The position numbers were made by a program, and so were the translations under genes. This document shows, piece by piece, positions 21,437 through 34,800 of a stretch of DNA of 64,000 nt; position 1 is the first letter of the stretch, and every line of letters begins with the position of its first letter. This DNA is from Diplonema japonicum (Eukaryota > Euglenozoa > Diplonemea > Diplonemida > Diplonemidae). The notes under the pieces are model-generated. The model worked only from the letters and a program-made list of their open reading frames with translations. It ran no database searches and was not told where the DNA came from. Location of the stretch: contig OZ025650.1 in NCBI GenBank assembly GCA_964019335.1, positions 633,001-697,000 of the forward strand. Direction: 5' to 3'.

Positions 21437-23056
21437 ATGGCAAGAAAGGGAAGCGCGGACATGGTGATAGAAGGGGAGAGAGCGAAAGTGGAGCCCGAGA
21501 TGGAACGCGAGTATAAAGAAAACCTCGGCGGGAAGGAACACGACAACTGGGACATGTTCGAGCTTCATTGGAACATGATAAGAAATGTTTTCCCGCAGAT
21601 GATGAGGTGTCAGGAGAGGGAAGACGCTGTAACGGACAACTACTGCGACCAACTGGGCCCCCGAGGGTTGGGCCCGCTGGGAAAGGATGGAAGGCCACAA
21701 TCCTGTGTCCCAACATCACACTCTGGTGTCCCCGCTTCAAAAAGCGTAGAGGACTACAAGAAAAATGTCATGCCAAACCATATCCTACCGTTGTGGGACT
21801 ACCTCGTCGACTCAACACGGGAGGCAGTGTCACTACCGAAGGCTGCTGAAAAGGGTTATGTGCCGGCAGGGACAGCAACAAAGCTATGCGAGGACATGCT
21901 ATCGAACACTCAATGCGATAGTAATTTCAACGAGAAACAATGCCTGTCCTCACGCTTCCTTGACAAGCCGAGGCTCCTCACTGACAAGGAGCTTGACACT
22001 CCACTCACAGAAGCTGAGTATAACCACTGGAGGAAGTCCGTTGAGGAGCTGAAGAGGTACTCCGAAAACGCACCTGACGACGATGACCTGCCTTCTGACT
22101 TACAGCGTGTAGCAGGTGTCCCCTTCCTCGATCGATCGGCCGACAAGTACGAGGTCCTCACCTGGCAGTGGATGCGCTGCCGTGTGCAGGAGGAGGACGA
22201 AGAAATCGCAAAACACGGTCTCCGTTTGATCCCAAACATCTTCCTTCAAATGGCATGTGCCGTCTGCATCTGGGCCCTCGGTGCTACCGAGATCAAAGGC
22301 GGGAGGGTCGAGGTCGTCATCGCCTCCTTCACCATCGGTATCGTCTGCATTGTATCGGGTGTTGTAGGCATCATCGGTGCCCTGGCTGAGAACGAGCTCT
22401 ACCTCAGAATGTATAGATTTCCCACCCTCTTTTTTCTTCTTTTTTTTTTCCTGCAACATACCAACAGTTTCTGGATCGGTCAAGTCTGGTCCCTTTCCTT
22501 GTTGACCGCCTTCTTATATGTGGAGCTTCATCATGTGCAAGCAAACGACTACGCCTGCAACCCCGGCTCGGACTTGGTATGAAGGGAAACGAATAAAAAA
22601 AAACATTTCATCAGACCGGTGGCGGCACCAGCGGCGACTGCGACGAGGACACGAAAATGATCGTAGCTTCCATCATTCTGTGTTTGGTGGAGGTAACATT
22701 CGGGTGTGTGGTCGAGAGACAGTGGGTTCAAAACAAGGGAGAAAGAAGAAATAAATACACCTCTCAGGTTCATGAGCATCTACATGACAACAGCCTTGCT
22801 TGACTCGATCAACGACAGGACAGCAATACAGGACGGAATCGAAATATTCAAGTACCTTCAGTTCTACTTAAACGAACTACTTAGGAGATGTGGCATCAAG
22901 GATGCTGATGCACAGGCTCCCGACCGTGTGAACACGCTCAGCGGCCCTGTTCGCACACTGAACAAGGAAGGCCTCTGGGGCACAAGGGAAGACATCGATG
23001 AGGCTGAAGTCGATGAAGTCAAGGCCGCCATAGAGCCTGATGGTGACATGGAGTAA
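21437..23056 (+). CDS. Four-span membrane protein of unknown function
   Basis: Four exons (21437-22410, 22468-22576, 22615-22703, 22768-23056), 486 residues; introns of 57, 38 and 64 nt. The long N-terminal part (~1-265) is soluble and charged. Four hydrophobic helices follow: IPNIFLQMACAVCIWALG, VVIASFTIGIVCIVSGVVG, IFWIGQVWSLSLLTAFLYV, and MIVASIILCLVEVTFG continuing into FMSIYMTTALL. A loop with two Cys (YACNPG and SGDCDED) joins spans 3 and 4, so the layout is tetraspanin-like, but no tetraspanin CCG motif is present. Joining the last two exons (donor GTGTGTGG, acceptor CTCTCAG) rebuilds one continuous transmembrane helix, which supports the model. The C-terminal tail is acidic. Family not recognised. 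Confidence 0.7.
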
Positions 23057-23435
23057 GAGTGGAGAAGAACATAAATGTGTACATACAAAAAACAAATCCC
23101 GATAGCACCGCAAAAAAAAAAAAATCTTTTTTTTCCTTCCCAATTGTAAATCTCCCCCCCCTCCCCCTCTTTAGATGCAAACCCGTGACGTGGCGAAAGG
23201 GTGCCTCTTTCATTTATTTTCCCACCCCCCTTCCATACACACCCCTTCTTGCAAGGCTTCTTGCCCCTTTTAAATAAAAATCTGGAGGAAAGGGGCTAAC
23301 TTTATTTCTATTTCACATTTACACTTATTTACCCCAATATTTTTTTTCTTCTCTCCATTTCGTTTTCCTTCCCCCCTCCCTCCGTCTTTTGTGGTATGAA
23401 AAAAAGGGGAGGGAAACAGAAGTAGAGTGTAAACA

Positions 23436-25127
23436 ATGAGCCGAGAGTCGGGGTGGGAACTGGGCCACGCGTCAGAAAGGCGGAAAGTTCTTCGAAAAAT
23501 GCTTGCCGAAGAGGGAAGGATGAAACCGAGGGACAGAGAGAAGGCGAGAGAACAACAAGCTAGGGTGATGAACTTGTCAATGCCGAAGATAACAGGCTGC
23601 GTTGAGAGCAGTGGGTCGTATGTTGCCATAAAGCGAATAGAGGGTGACACGGCCTTCGTGACGAGCAGGGGGAAAGACCTGGTATTCCCTCTGAACGATA
23701 TTTTGGTTCATCCGAACAACCCAGGAATAGGGGTTAAAAAAGAATTCATCAAATCAAAGAAAGCTGAAGGCCGCAGGCTGCCCGGGACAGCCACCACAGA
23801 CGTCCTTCTGCAGCCGGATGGGAAGTGGAAGAATCCAAAGTTCCCAATGGGGAGGTTCTGGTTGTACGATTATTATCATCTTACGAAGCAGTCCGTTGAC
23901 AAGGTGTTCGACCGAGCAACAACTGACGTGACACAAACCGCAGCCTACACGCAGATTAAAAAGATCCTGAACCGCATTGTGAAGAAAAGCCAAAAGGAAT
24001 GCCCGTCCCGCTTCGGGGTTATCTTGGATATCATCACAACGAACTCTTTAATCCAAACAGGGATCCCCCACGAGCTTGGCAACGCAGCCTACCGTTACCT
24101 CGACCAAGCTCACTGCGACAAGCCGGGCTTGAAATTCTCGTTCATCGGCATCACCGACAACATAAACTGCAGAGCAGCACGTGATGTCTTCTGCCGTGAG
24201 CACGTCAGGTACGATACAAACGATTCCCAAATACCTGAAGAACCGAAACGGACGTTCGAGGCACTTGATAACCAACATATGTACTGTGTCTTCCCTACAC
24301 CAGCGGACCCTAAGCTTGCTGTTGAGTCGTCGTTGAACAAAGGGGAGTTCGTGATGCCCAAGAGAACCATCCCTCAAGTCCTGTCTAACGAGACGTTGAA
24401 CACTATGCGGTCGCTTTGTTCCAAGTCGCGGGCGGTTGTGGCCAGCAATCCTGACATGGCCAAGAGGTACTTGGAAGAGGCTCGGGGGATATCCCAGAAT
24501 GGCAACAGGTTTTTAAAACGCCCTGCTTCAGCACCTGTCCCTGCTGTGACAGTCCAAGCTGGTGAAATAGAGCGACCACAGACAGCAGCCGGTGGCGAGA
24601 TTACTGAACTCGCAAAAATGATGTTGCAAAACCCAGCAGGTGCCTTCACAGATGGCGGTGCTTTGTCTACAAGAGCTGGAGGCCGCGATCCTGTGTCCTT
24701 GGTAAAAATGCTAAGGGCGGCAAAGGATTACAACCTGGCCCATTCTCGGACGGTAGCCAAGGCCCACCCGCAGAAAATAACGCGCATCGCGCAAATAGAA
24801 TCCGGGCAGCAGTTGCAAACCCTCCTCACAAAGACTACCGTAAACCCCCGTTTCATCCTGACTGTTCTCTTTGGAGCTGTTTGGTGTAAACCCTACCATG
24901 CCTTCCTCGGTAAACTCTGCTCCATCTTCCCCGACTACCCGACTGTCACGTTTGCACGCGTCGATGTGACTCGTTTGACAGAAGAGGCCATCGCTTGTTT
25001 TGTGGAGATGGTCCCCACCCTGCAGATCTACCACCATGGGAAGCTGCTCTACAACTCTTGCGACCCTGTGATACAGGATATCCGGGAGTGCTTGGACGCG
25101 ATACAGGAAAAGATTCCCGATAGCTGA
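23436..25127 (+). CDS. Protein with C-terminal atypical thioredoxin fold
   Basis: 563 residues, single exon. Residues ~1-310 are not recognised; they start with a basic helical segment and continue with mixed alpha/beta sequence. A low-complexity linker (~360-450) leads to a thioredoxin-like domain at ~460-563: FILTVLFGAVWCKPYHAFLGKLC, then VTFARVDVTRLTEEA, then VEMVPTLQIYHHGKLL. The cis-Pro loop (VPT) is present, but the active site is WCKPY, with Tyr in place of the second Cys, so a normal dithiol cycle is unlikely. Thioredoxin folds of this kind often act as binding modules or mono-thiol enzymes. Could be flagellar or cytosolic; nothing shows which. Confidence 0.7.
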   Translation: MSRESGWELGHASERRKVLRKMLAEEGRMKPRDREKAREQQARVMNLSMPKITGCVESSGSYVAIKRIEGDTAFVTSRGKDLVFPLNDILVHPNNPGIGVKKEFIKSKKAEGRRLPGTATTDVLLQPDGKWKNPKFPMGRFWLYDYYHLTKQSVDKVFDRATTDVTQTAAYTQIKKILNRIVKKSQKECPSRFGVILDIITTNSLIQTGIPHELGNAAYRYLDQAHCDKPGLKFSFIGITDNINCRAARDVFCREHVRYDTNDSQIPEEPKRTFEALDNQHMYCVFPTPADPKLAVESSLNKGEFVMPKRTIPQVLSNETLNTMRSLCSKSRAVVASNPDMAKRYLEEARGISQNGNRFLKRPASAPVPAVTVQAGEIERPQTAAGGEITELAKMMLQNPAGAFTDGGALSTRAGGRDPVSLVKMLRAAKDYNLAHSRTVAKAHPQKITRIAQIESGQQLQTLLTKTTVNPRFILTVLFGAVWCKPYHAFLGKLCSIFPDYPTVTFARVDVTRLTEEAIACFVEMVPTLQIYHHGKLLYNSCDPVIQDIRECLDAIQEKIPDS

Positions 25128-25326
25128 GGGGGAAAAACACAGTACAATTTAACAAACTGAATAGAATATAACAAAAAAAAAAAACACACAGAAACCTTAC
25201 GGTTTTTTTTTTTTTTTTTTATATCTGTTCTTTGGTTTTTCCTTCTTCCCCAAGTGTTGTGTACAAGTTAGCATATATTACATTAAATAGGAACGGTGAG
25301 GCATAAAGAAAAAAAAAAAGAAAAAA

Positions 25327-25575
25327 ATGCCAGCGGTGAAGCTTACAGCCACTCAGCGAGCCTCGAAGTTGAAATTGTGCAACAAAGGTTGTGACGCGGA
25401 ATCGGACCCCGCCCTCTCTTCGGCATGTATGAAGAAATGTTTCGCTGACTTTGGAGGGAATACCTTCGGTACATCTGCATTCCCAAAGGTGAGTGTGAAG
25501 GAGTTCTGGCCTCCATATATCAACCACAACCCTGGTGGTTACGAAACTACAACGGCAGGCGACGTCATCGTGTGA
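25327..25575 (+). CDS. Small twin-CX3C protein, possibly of the mitochondrial intermembrane space
   Basis: 82 residues, starting after an A run. It carries CNKGC and, 11 residues on, CMKKC: a CX3C-X11-CX3C pair in a helical hairpin, the pattern of small TIM chaperones and other Erv1-oxidised intermembrane-space proteins. The rest (FPKVSVKEFWPPYINHNPGGYETT) does not match a small TIM, where the motif is central and followed by another helix, so it may instead be an accessory subunit of a respiratory complex. No cleavable presequence, as expected for such substrates. Good coding composition; function inferred from the Cys pattern only. Confidence 0.65.
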   Translation: MPAVKLTATQRASKLKLCNKGCDAESDPALSSACMKKCFADFGGNTFGTSAFPKVSVKEFWPPYINHNPGGYETTTAGDVIV

Positions 25576-25861
25576 AGAAAAAATAATTTTTCCGTCTCCC
25601 TCCTTTTTTCTTCTCCTTTACACCTTTTCTCTTCTGTCTTCTTTTTTTTTTTTTTTTTTTTCCTTTTCAATATCCAGTTACCTGATAGAAAAAGGGGAAG
25701 AAGGAAAAAAAAAAAAAAAAAAAAAAACCGAGTAACAATAAAAAATTTCATTTTTTTTGCATGCTCCCATTTCCACACTTGAAGAAACCTCTATCCACAG
25801 TAAAAGACAAGCATAACAAAAAGTAGGGGGGGGAAAAACTGTCGAAGGAGAAAATATAGAG

Positions 25862-28800
25862 ATGAACGGCACGAGGTGCCTGCTGGTGGTGTTGCAGCTG
25901 TTGTTATTGAGTATTAATCCCGCGGAGGGGAAATGGGCATATTTCTTTGTAGACGTGACGTACACTGCACCGGGTGGGGTGGGGACCTTCACGTACAACT
26001 TAGGAGCCCTGCTGAATGCTACCCTCTACGATGATGGTTCGGGTGGGATGACGCAGGAACCGGATGTGATCTTCACAGTGCTGAGCACCAACGGGTGTGA
26101 CGGTGCCGAGGTGCAGCGACTCAGCAAGATCAACTCCCTTGCATACAAGTTATCCATCAACAATGGGTTCCAGGTCGACAGCAGGTACAAACTCTGCTAC
26201 ATTGACCAGGCTAGCTCCAACAACGTTGAGCTGGCCTCCGAGCTTCTCGTCATCGCCCCCTCGCCACCCTCCTTCACTGCGGCAGACTGGCGCGAGGGCT
26301 TCTCCTCTGCGGAGGTCACCTTCCCTGTCACAAACGACGGTGCTAGGGTCAAACTCATTTCATGCACCACCAATTGCAACACACCATTCCTAACACCCGA
26401 GCAGTGCTCTGCGGACACACCTCAAGTGGTGTCATCGTGGTCTGCACCCACCGTAGGTGCCACCAGCGTCTCTTTCACAGCATCTCTCCCTCTCTCCACC
26501 GTAGGTACTTACCGTGTCTGTTGGAACTCCAACGGGTACTGGCATGAGGTCCCCGGTGTTCTCAGCATCCTCGCTGCCAATCCTACCACCTTCTCTGCAG
26601 GCGGGCTTGCATCCATCCCCCGGCGGGACGGGGTGTCCCTTTCTATCGAAGGTGACTTCTCTACCTCCGATATCACGGCAGTCACTCTTGTGAAGAGTGC
26701 AGATTGCACCGACCAGATCACCTTCGAGACTGTCACCGCTATTGCTTCCACCTCTGCCACTTCCCGAAGCATTTCAGTCCGGGTCCTCGACAGCCCTGCG
26801 TCTGTTGCTCTGTGCGTGACACTCACCAATCCAACAAGCAGTGCCATTGTTGTCACCCGGGTGCCCCTTGACGGCACTGCTGCGATGCTAACCATCGACG
26901 CTGCTAATCCCATCAGTTACGTCACCAACCCCGCGGTACCGAGGGGGGGTCAGGTCCTGACATACACCTTCACGGGCACAGGTCTCACAACCGCCGACGA
27001 GGTGTGGTTTGAGCTTGCAGCAGGCGTCTGCGACAAGAACAACCGCATTTCCGCTGCGGACATTGATGTCGTGGGCGCACTGACGGCAGGTGCAGGAAAC
27101 ACGGTGTCGTTAGAGGCTCGTTTTGTGAACAATGGGAAAAGCCATGATGTGACGGTGTGCTACGGTAAGGCGGGGGGCAATGTGGCAAAAGTAGAGGCTG
27201 TGGGGACGTCAGGAACTGTGCAGCCTGCAGTGCCTTCGAAATATGCCACAGCACCACTGGTGCCCATCGCAAGGAGTGGTGTTGACGTGACATTTAGCAA
27301 CTTGATAGATGTCACTCCACTGGACCTGCAGGCTGGCGATACTGTTATGTTTGTGCAGGAAACAGAAAAGTGCGCCACTGGTGCTGCCCTGGCGGATGCA
27401 ACACAAACTGTAACAGCTGCCACCGAAGTTCGCGTCGTGTTCAGGAGCACAGGATCGTTTCGCGTGTGCTACAAACTGGCATCTGGTACATGGAGCACTG
27501 TGACTACCTCTGCAGAGCCTACCTCTGACCTCATATTTGTGTACCCTGAGCTGCCTGTTTCTTTCAACACTTCTGTCGACACTTTGGTGGGCAGTATGAC
27601 ATTCAGGATGCACTTCAGCGAGCCTCGGACGCCTATCGCAGGTGCTCCAACACTCTCTGCAGCTGATCTTTTCAAAATCGTGCGGTGGAGCACCGACACA
27701 AATACTGTGTGCGCCACGACCAACGACGCAGACATCTTCGCATCAGGCCAAGTGGTGAAACTCATCACTGGAGGGGCTGAGACAACAATGCGTCTGAACG
27801 AAGGCACTTACGCAGCTTGCTACCAGGTGTCTGGGTACGACTACGTCGCAATGGAAAGGGACACAGGGGGCTACCAGATCACCGTCGGGCCGCAGCTGGT
27901 GCAGCTGCAGACCCTTCTCCCCAGCACGGTGTACGGCAGACAGACCTTCCTAGTTGAGCTGGCGCCGAAGGACGATGAGGATGCATTGTTCTTATATGGA
28001 ACAGGCCCTACTTCTCAGTGGTGCACTGATTCTTCCAGCGCTACGTGCAGATGCCCGGACCCCGTAGAACGGCCTTCGGTGGCAGCTGTACCTGATGCTT
28101 GCTGCAATCAGAGGTGGAGAGTCGATGGTCGCCAGCAGGGGTCATATGTTTTGTGCTTAAATGAGACAATGATGATGGGCATCATCCCTGTGTTGTCGCC
28201 TATACCTCAGTTTGCGACACCATCTGTTAACAACGCAAGGCAGGGTCAGCCTTTCCGGCTGGTTTTCTCGAACAGCACTGAGCTTAGTACTGGGAGTCGT
28301 GTGACTTTGTTAGTTGGAGTTTGCGTTTGCTCAGCGTACGCAGCAAGTCCTTGCACAATACAAGGAGAGTATCCTGCTGAGGTGTCAGGTGCGGATGTCG
28401 TGCTAACAGTGGCCCAGGGGTTGCCCACAGGACTGTTCACAGTGTGTTTTGTGAACGGGGGAGATGTGAATGACCAGAGACACGTCGCAGTTTTAGATGC
28501 GATGAATGCCGAGCAGCTGCAGATGACCATCAATGAAGCGGATCCTACAAGGGCAGCCTTTCCTATCGGGGGTGTGCTCCGTGCAATGGAGAGGACGACG
28601 ATCTCTATCACTATGACCACCTTCTCGATGGCCGACACGTTGTGGATCGTGACTGAAGGTGCTGCGTGCTCAGATGCGACTGTGCACGCCACCTACCATG
28701 GGTGGGAAAGCGACAAGATCGCTATTGTCACATTCCTGGCTTCCGGAAGGTTCGACCTATGCTACAAGCACGAGGCAGAAAATTTCTTCACCAAGATCCC

Positions 28801-31800
28801 AGACCCCGTCGTCGTTGTGGTCCAACCGACCTTCCCTGCCTTCATCAGAACCTTACCCGAAGCGAGCCTGAACCCCTCCGTGGGACAGACGCTAGATGTT
28901 TTCGTGAACTGCTCAGACGCGACTGATTCATGCGACGCGAACGACCAGGTCATGATTGTGCCTTCGGGTGTGGATTGCAGCACGCCGAACATCATGTGGA
29001 CAGAAACGCCCCCTCTGGGTACAGGCAGCATTCTGCAGCCTGAGGGACAATACTTTGTGGGTAACGATATCAGCATCACGGGTGATGTGGCAACCTTCGT
29101 CATTCGTGAGCTAACAGCAACGGGCAAGTTCACAATATGCTACAAGGCAAAAAATAGAGGTAGTGTGTACTTTGCACAAGTAGGCGAAGTTACGGTGTAC
29201 CCAAGGAACCCTGCAAGCTTTGTAGTAAACCCCCCTGCACCGACTGCACGGGAATTGGATGTACAGTTTACCTTCACCGGTGAGGGGCTGAAGGCGGAGG
29301 ACCAAGTGCTGCTCGCGGGGGGCGACGTGCCTTGCTACGCTTTTGATAACCAAGTGCAGCAGGTGACGCTTCAGGTGTCGGACACCACAACCTCAAAATG
29401 GCATCTGGAAGTCCCGCTCACCGACCCGTCGCTAAACCCTGTCCCCGATAGTTTTGTGTCTACAGAGGCGTCACTTAAGCGGGTGTGCTACAAAAGGAAC
29501 GGCACCCGGTGGAGCAGTGCAGGGGAGTTCACCGTCGGAGCGACGAACCCGTCGTTTTTTGAGATCACGCCTCCCAGGTATGGGATACCGCCAAACATGT
29601 GCCAGGGGCAGCAGAATTGCCCTCATGCCACTGTGTCACAATACACAACGGTGAGGTTTGTCTTCAGCTCGACAAGTCAGCCTCTTGCGGCTTCCGATGT
29701 CATCAAGGTAATCCCATACGTGACGGGCGTGGAGAACCAGTGTTTAGAAGCCACGCAACAAGCACCTGCTGATGATATCCACTACCCAGTGGGAAGAGAG
29801 GTCCCTGCCATGTGCGAAAGGGACTGTACATCGCGACAGCCTGTGACTTTTAACAAGCAAGGAAACTATGATGTGTGCTACAAATTAGCAGGGAGGACAT
29901 TTTCATGGATGGGTCGGGTAACAGTGACTACGCCATATGCAGAGGGCTTCACAACGCCCGATGTCGGGGCAGGGCACCAATGGAGTGCTGGTGAGGACAT
30001 TGTTGTGGTCGTGATGCGTATGGGGATGGCGTATGATACAAGCAGCGACGGTCTATTCGTCGTTGACGTGGGACAGCCATGTATTCTCACACCGCCTCCT
30101 ACTAACCCGCTCAGAAGGGCGGGCCTCCCTCTGTCCCTCATCCAACAGAGTTCAGACAGCCTCTTCCAAAGCGTCGAAGGCAGCTTCGACCTCTGCCTTT
30201 CACGTACCGTTAATTCTCTCGGTGGCGACGCAGTCGTCATTGAGTCCCTTGTCCAAGGGGGGCTTGTTGTAGGGCCATCGTCTCCCCTGTTCTTTGCTAC
30301 CCAGCCGTATTTGATAGCCCCCGGTACAAACATCGCCACCGTGCTCCTCACGCCCCCAAGTGTTGCTGGGTTGGAGCTGAGCGACGCCAACGATGAGATG
30401 GTGATCGTGAACGGTCCAGACTGCAACAACAGCAACCCTGTTGGCACGACCATGACACTGCAGAACAATGGGGGTGTTTTTACTTCATGGGGCAGCAAAG
30501 CTGCTGGGACGTATACAATATGCTACAAGAGGGGCGACGGTGCGTGGTCGATTGTACCAAGGAAAATCGAACCGTACATGTTGGTTGGATTCAGCGGTCC
30601 TCGATCCACTGGACTGGTTGCAGAAGCAGTTGCTGTAGCAGGCGGGTTGACGCAGACACACACGAATCTCACACTGGGAAGCTTTTTGGACCTGACCAAC
30701 CCGACCATTACTACCACGACCCACCTTCCCCCAAGCACTGACGTAACGCTCACTTTGTGGGCGTATGTGGATGCAGTTGATGTGTTCACTTTTGTGGACC
30801 TGGGCGGGTCCATGGTCTTCACGTCAACAGACACGGGTACGCTAGCCTTTGAGATGGGCGGCAACACATTTGACACGACTGTAACCTATCCCATAGGGGA
30901 ATGGGGCTTCATACAGTACATTTATTCTGTAGCGGACAAAACTCTCACTGTAAGAGTCAATAACGAGGACTTCTCTGCACCTATATCTGTTCCCGCCATT
31001 GCTTTCACATCACAGATTCAGGTTCAGCTCTTTGAAGGGTTCACGGGAAAAGCAGACGACGTGAGGCTGTATGCTGCCAGGCTCAGCGAGCTGCAGCTTG
31101 ACGCCGTGCTTGCGATAGGCAGCAGCGGCCTCGGCCCTGCAGCCAGTGGGTCGCAGTCGCTGACCGTTGTCACCATCCCCACCCAGTACAATACTGAGAA
31201 GGAAGTGCGCACGAACGGTCCAGTGGTGTTCCAGTTCGCAAATAACAACCCAAACGCTGTACTGTTGACTTCAGGTGACAAGACAACACTGACACAAGCG
31301 GAATGCTCTACAGTTCAGGCTGCTGATGGTGACATTGTGACCCCAGCTGCTACGGGGCTGACTAGCACTTACAACCTCGCAGTAGCACCGACCCCCGGAG
31401 TCTGGAATTTGTGTTACAAGCCCTTGCTTGGTGAATGGGCAGCCCTGCTGCCTGTGACCGTCTTACCTGCCTCGCCTGCTTCGGTAAGCGTTGCAAGTGA
31501 ATTCTTTGCTGGGCAGCAGGTGCCGATGACGTTCAACGAAGTGCAATGCAGTGGTGGAGCCCCTTGCCCCGAGGAGGACGCACCGTTGTCGAGCGCTGAT
31601 GAAGTCATGTTGTCAACCAGCTCTGACTGCACATCCCCTGTTGTGCAGAACGTGACTATCGTAATGCTGCGTGCTCCTCGTGTTACTAGTACCAGTGTAT
31701 TCTACATCTGTTACAAGAGAACCTCACCTCCCACACATCCCCTTACTGATCTATGGGTCAACGTTGCGTCTAGCTCTATTACCGTCCATGCCCAAGAGCC

Positions 31801-34800
31801 CACGTTCACCCTCTCTCCTGCCTCTGTGGCTTCCATGGTCGAGGGACAGGAAATAACCTTTGCTACCCCATCTGGCATGTTCACGGGAGACAGGATGCAG
31901 CTCCTTGTGGCGCCAACCAACGACCTCTACTACGAGGACCCGTGTATGGCAATCACGCCGCCTGCTGCTCAGGTTGGCACAGTCGTCATGGGTTCGGTCT
32001 TTTCCTTGCCTGGAAGAGCAGAAGGTGCCTATAGGGTCTGTTATTTACGTGGCACTGGTGGTGCTAGTGTATGGGGCAGCTTGGATACTCTAGCTGTAGT
32101 GACTGCAGCAAACCCGTCAACATACACATACACCCCCAACCCCGCGTACGAGGGGCAGACACTTGACATAAGATTTACGTTTACAGCACCTTTAGAAGGT
32201 GTTATCGGTATCGTGCCTGAAGGCACGGGGTGCGATGGAGTGATGAGCACTGATCGTGCAGACACACCGCTGGTTTACAATGCGGCCGCCCAAGGGCGGT
32301 ACACCGTGTGCTGGAACAATGGCGTCTACCGAGCATTCGACGTTTTCACTGTTAACCCACCAAACCCGAGGCAGTGGGAGGTCAGCCCACAATTTCCTGA
32401 TGAAGGACAAGATATTTCTATCACCTTCACAGGCGAAAATTTGGCGGGTGGGGAGGCAAAGATCACTTCTGGATCATGCTCAGGAGCAGGAAATGTATCT
32501 GTGGATCTTCAGGTTAGCAGCACATTCGCTGTTGCAACGTGGAGGGGCGCTGATATTTATGAGGGAACCTTTAAGGTGTGCTACAAGTTAGCTGGGTCGG
32601 TTTATACACAGCCCCCTGGCCCGGATCTCATCATCGGTAAAAACCCTTGGAAATGGACAATGACAAGCGGGGACGCTAGGAGATACTCTGGCTTGGTGAC
32701 ACTGGAGTTTGTGGGTGCTGGCTTGCAGAATACCGACGAGGTGTACCTGGCCCCCTCCACAGCACCGTGCTCTGATATCAACGGCCTCACGGTTACTGGT
32801 GTAATGTCAGAGCTGGTGACAGCGACTCTGTGTCCTGTTCTCGCAGATGGATCGTACAAGATTTGCTACAAGAGAGGGACCGCATACATTGAAGTGCCAC
32901 CTTTCTTCGTTGTCACTGCCCCACCTAGCATCACGGCACCCACAACTCTTGCTCCGCGTGTTTCGGAGATCATCGAAATCACCGTGCAATCTATCAACCC
33001 CAACCCTGTTCTCACCGTTGAGTCTTCTGATTCTCTGGGGACCTGTGTTTTCACTGCTGGTGCTTTGGGATGGTACGAGGTGGTTAGCAGCGATGTCACA
33101 ACAGCAACTATCAGGCTTGCCTTTGCAAGCGAAGGCTCCTTTCACATGCTTGTCGACGGTGCCGCAGGAGTGACGGGCGCTGACCTTGTTGTGTTCAACG
33201 TGGCAGAAGTGGTTCCTTCCGTGTACTCACCTACTCAAGTGGAGAGTGGTGCTGAGGTGCGATTCACCTTCATGGACGCACCTACTGAAACCGCGCAACT
33301 GATGGTGTCTCGTTCCAACCGCTGTGACGCACCATGCATCCCTCCGCAGTGTTATGGGGCAGAACTAAACAGCGACGGGGCCTTCCCTTCAACGTCTGCG
33401 ATTCAAGTTGCGTTGCCTGCCTTGAACGTTACTTTATGCTACAGGAGAAGTGGAGGTGGGTGGATCCCTATGCCCACACCCTTTGAGGTCATAGACTCAT
33501 CTATCGCCTCAGTTGTCTCTTGTCCCGGGTCGGGCGTCATTAGTTTCGGCCAGGTACTCAGCTTCACCATCGATGGCAGCAACCTAATGGGCGGTGACGA
33601 ACTAGCGCTTGTAAGTGGCACATCCTGTGCCAATGCTAACAGGTTCTCGGTCCTCATTTCAGATCCCACGGCCACAACTCAAAATCTGCCGTTGACAGGG
33701 AACACGCCGTCGGAGGACACCCAGTACTATCTGTGCTACACATCAGACAGTATGGCTCACAACCTGTCCGCGGTGTTGGGGGCGTCTGGAAGAGTACTCG
33801 TTGTGCAAGCAACGACAACAATTTCTATGAGACCAAACCCTGTGCGCCAGGGGCAGCTTAACACACGTGTTGTTTTCAGCAAGGATGTTGTCGAGGTTGC
33901 TGTGTTCCAAGGCACGGACGCTAAACGCTGTGACGAGACATGTGCTACGAGAACATCAGCAGCGCTAGGCGTAAGGACTAACTCGGATCTTGGGGCATCT
34001 TTGGCTAGCAACACGCTTGACCTCAGCAGCACGAACGTGCCCCTTACGGCAACTGGCGATTTCGTTGTCTGTTACCAAGCTTCGAACTTCGGAACACTTT
34101 CTTATGGGGGTTCCTTCCGCGTCGGTGATCGCGATCCTTCTAGCTACGCAGCCCTCCCAGCTGTCCTCCATGCAGGCGAAACTGCTACCATTACCTTTTC
34201 AGCGTCCACCGTCTCTGCTAACAATGGTGCGGCACTTATTGAATCAACAGGGCAATGCAGCGACACCTCAGGACACTTGGCATTTGCCAATAAGAACAAC
34301 GCAGCCACATTTACTTTCGTCTTACCGCCTTCTGAGACTGTGAAACAGTACAGAGTGTGCTACCTGGACGAGAGGGGATGGGTTGAGGTGACCGACCCTG
34401 GGCTGCTAGTGGTAAAGCGATCAGAGCCATTCACTGTGAGCATCACGCCTCTCGAGTTGCTGCACGGGAGGAGAGTCTCTTTAAGTGTAACTGGCGATGA
34501 CGTCGGCACAGACGACACTATGGTTGTCATCGTCGCGGGTAGTAGCTGCGACACCCCTACGAAGGCGTGTACAGACTGCACTGTGACATCGACGTCAGGA
34601 TCGCCGGTCCTTCAGAATCTTCCGTTAGCCGAAGGAGATTACAACCTGTGCTACAAGCTAAGCCAAGGCGTATTCTTTAAGGTAGTCACCTTTACTATGG
34701 GGAATCCCTCTGAACTAGTGTTCACTGTATCTCCTGCCAACCCAGCGACATACAGTGTGTTCCCTGAGACGCTTGAAGGTGGTCAGGAAACTCAGCTAAC

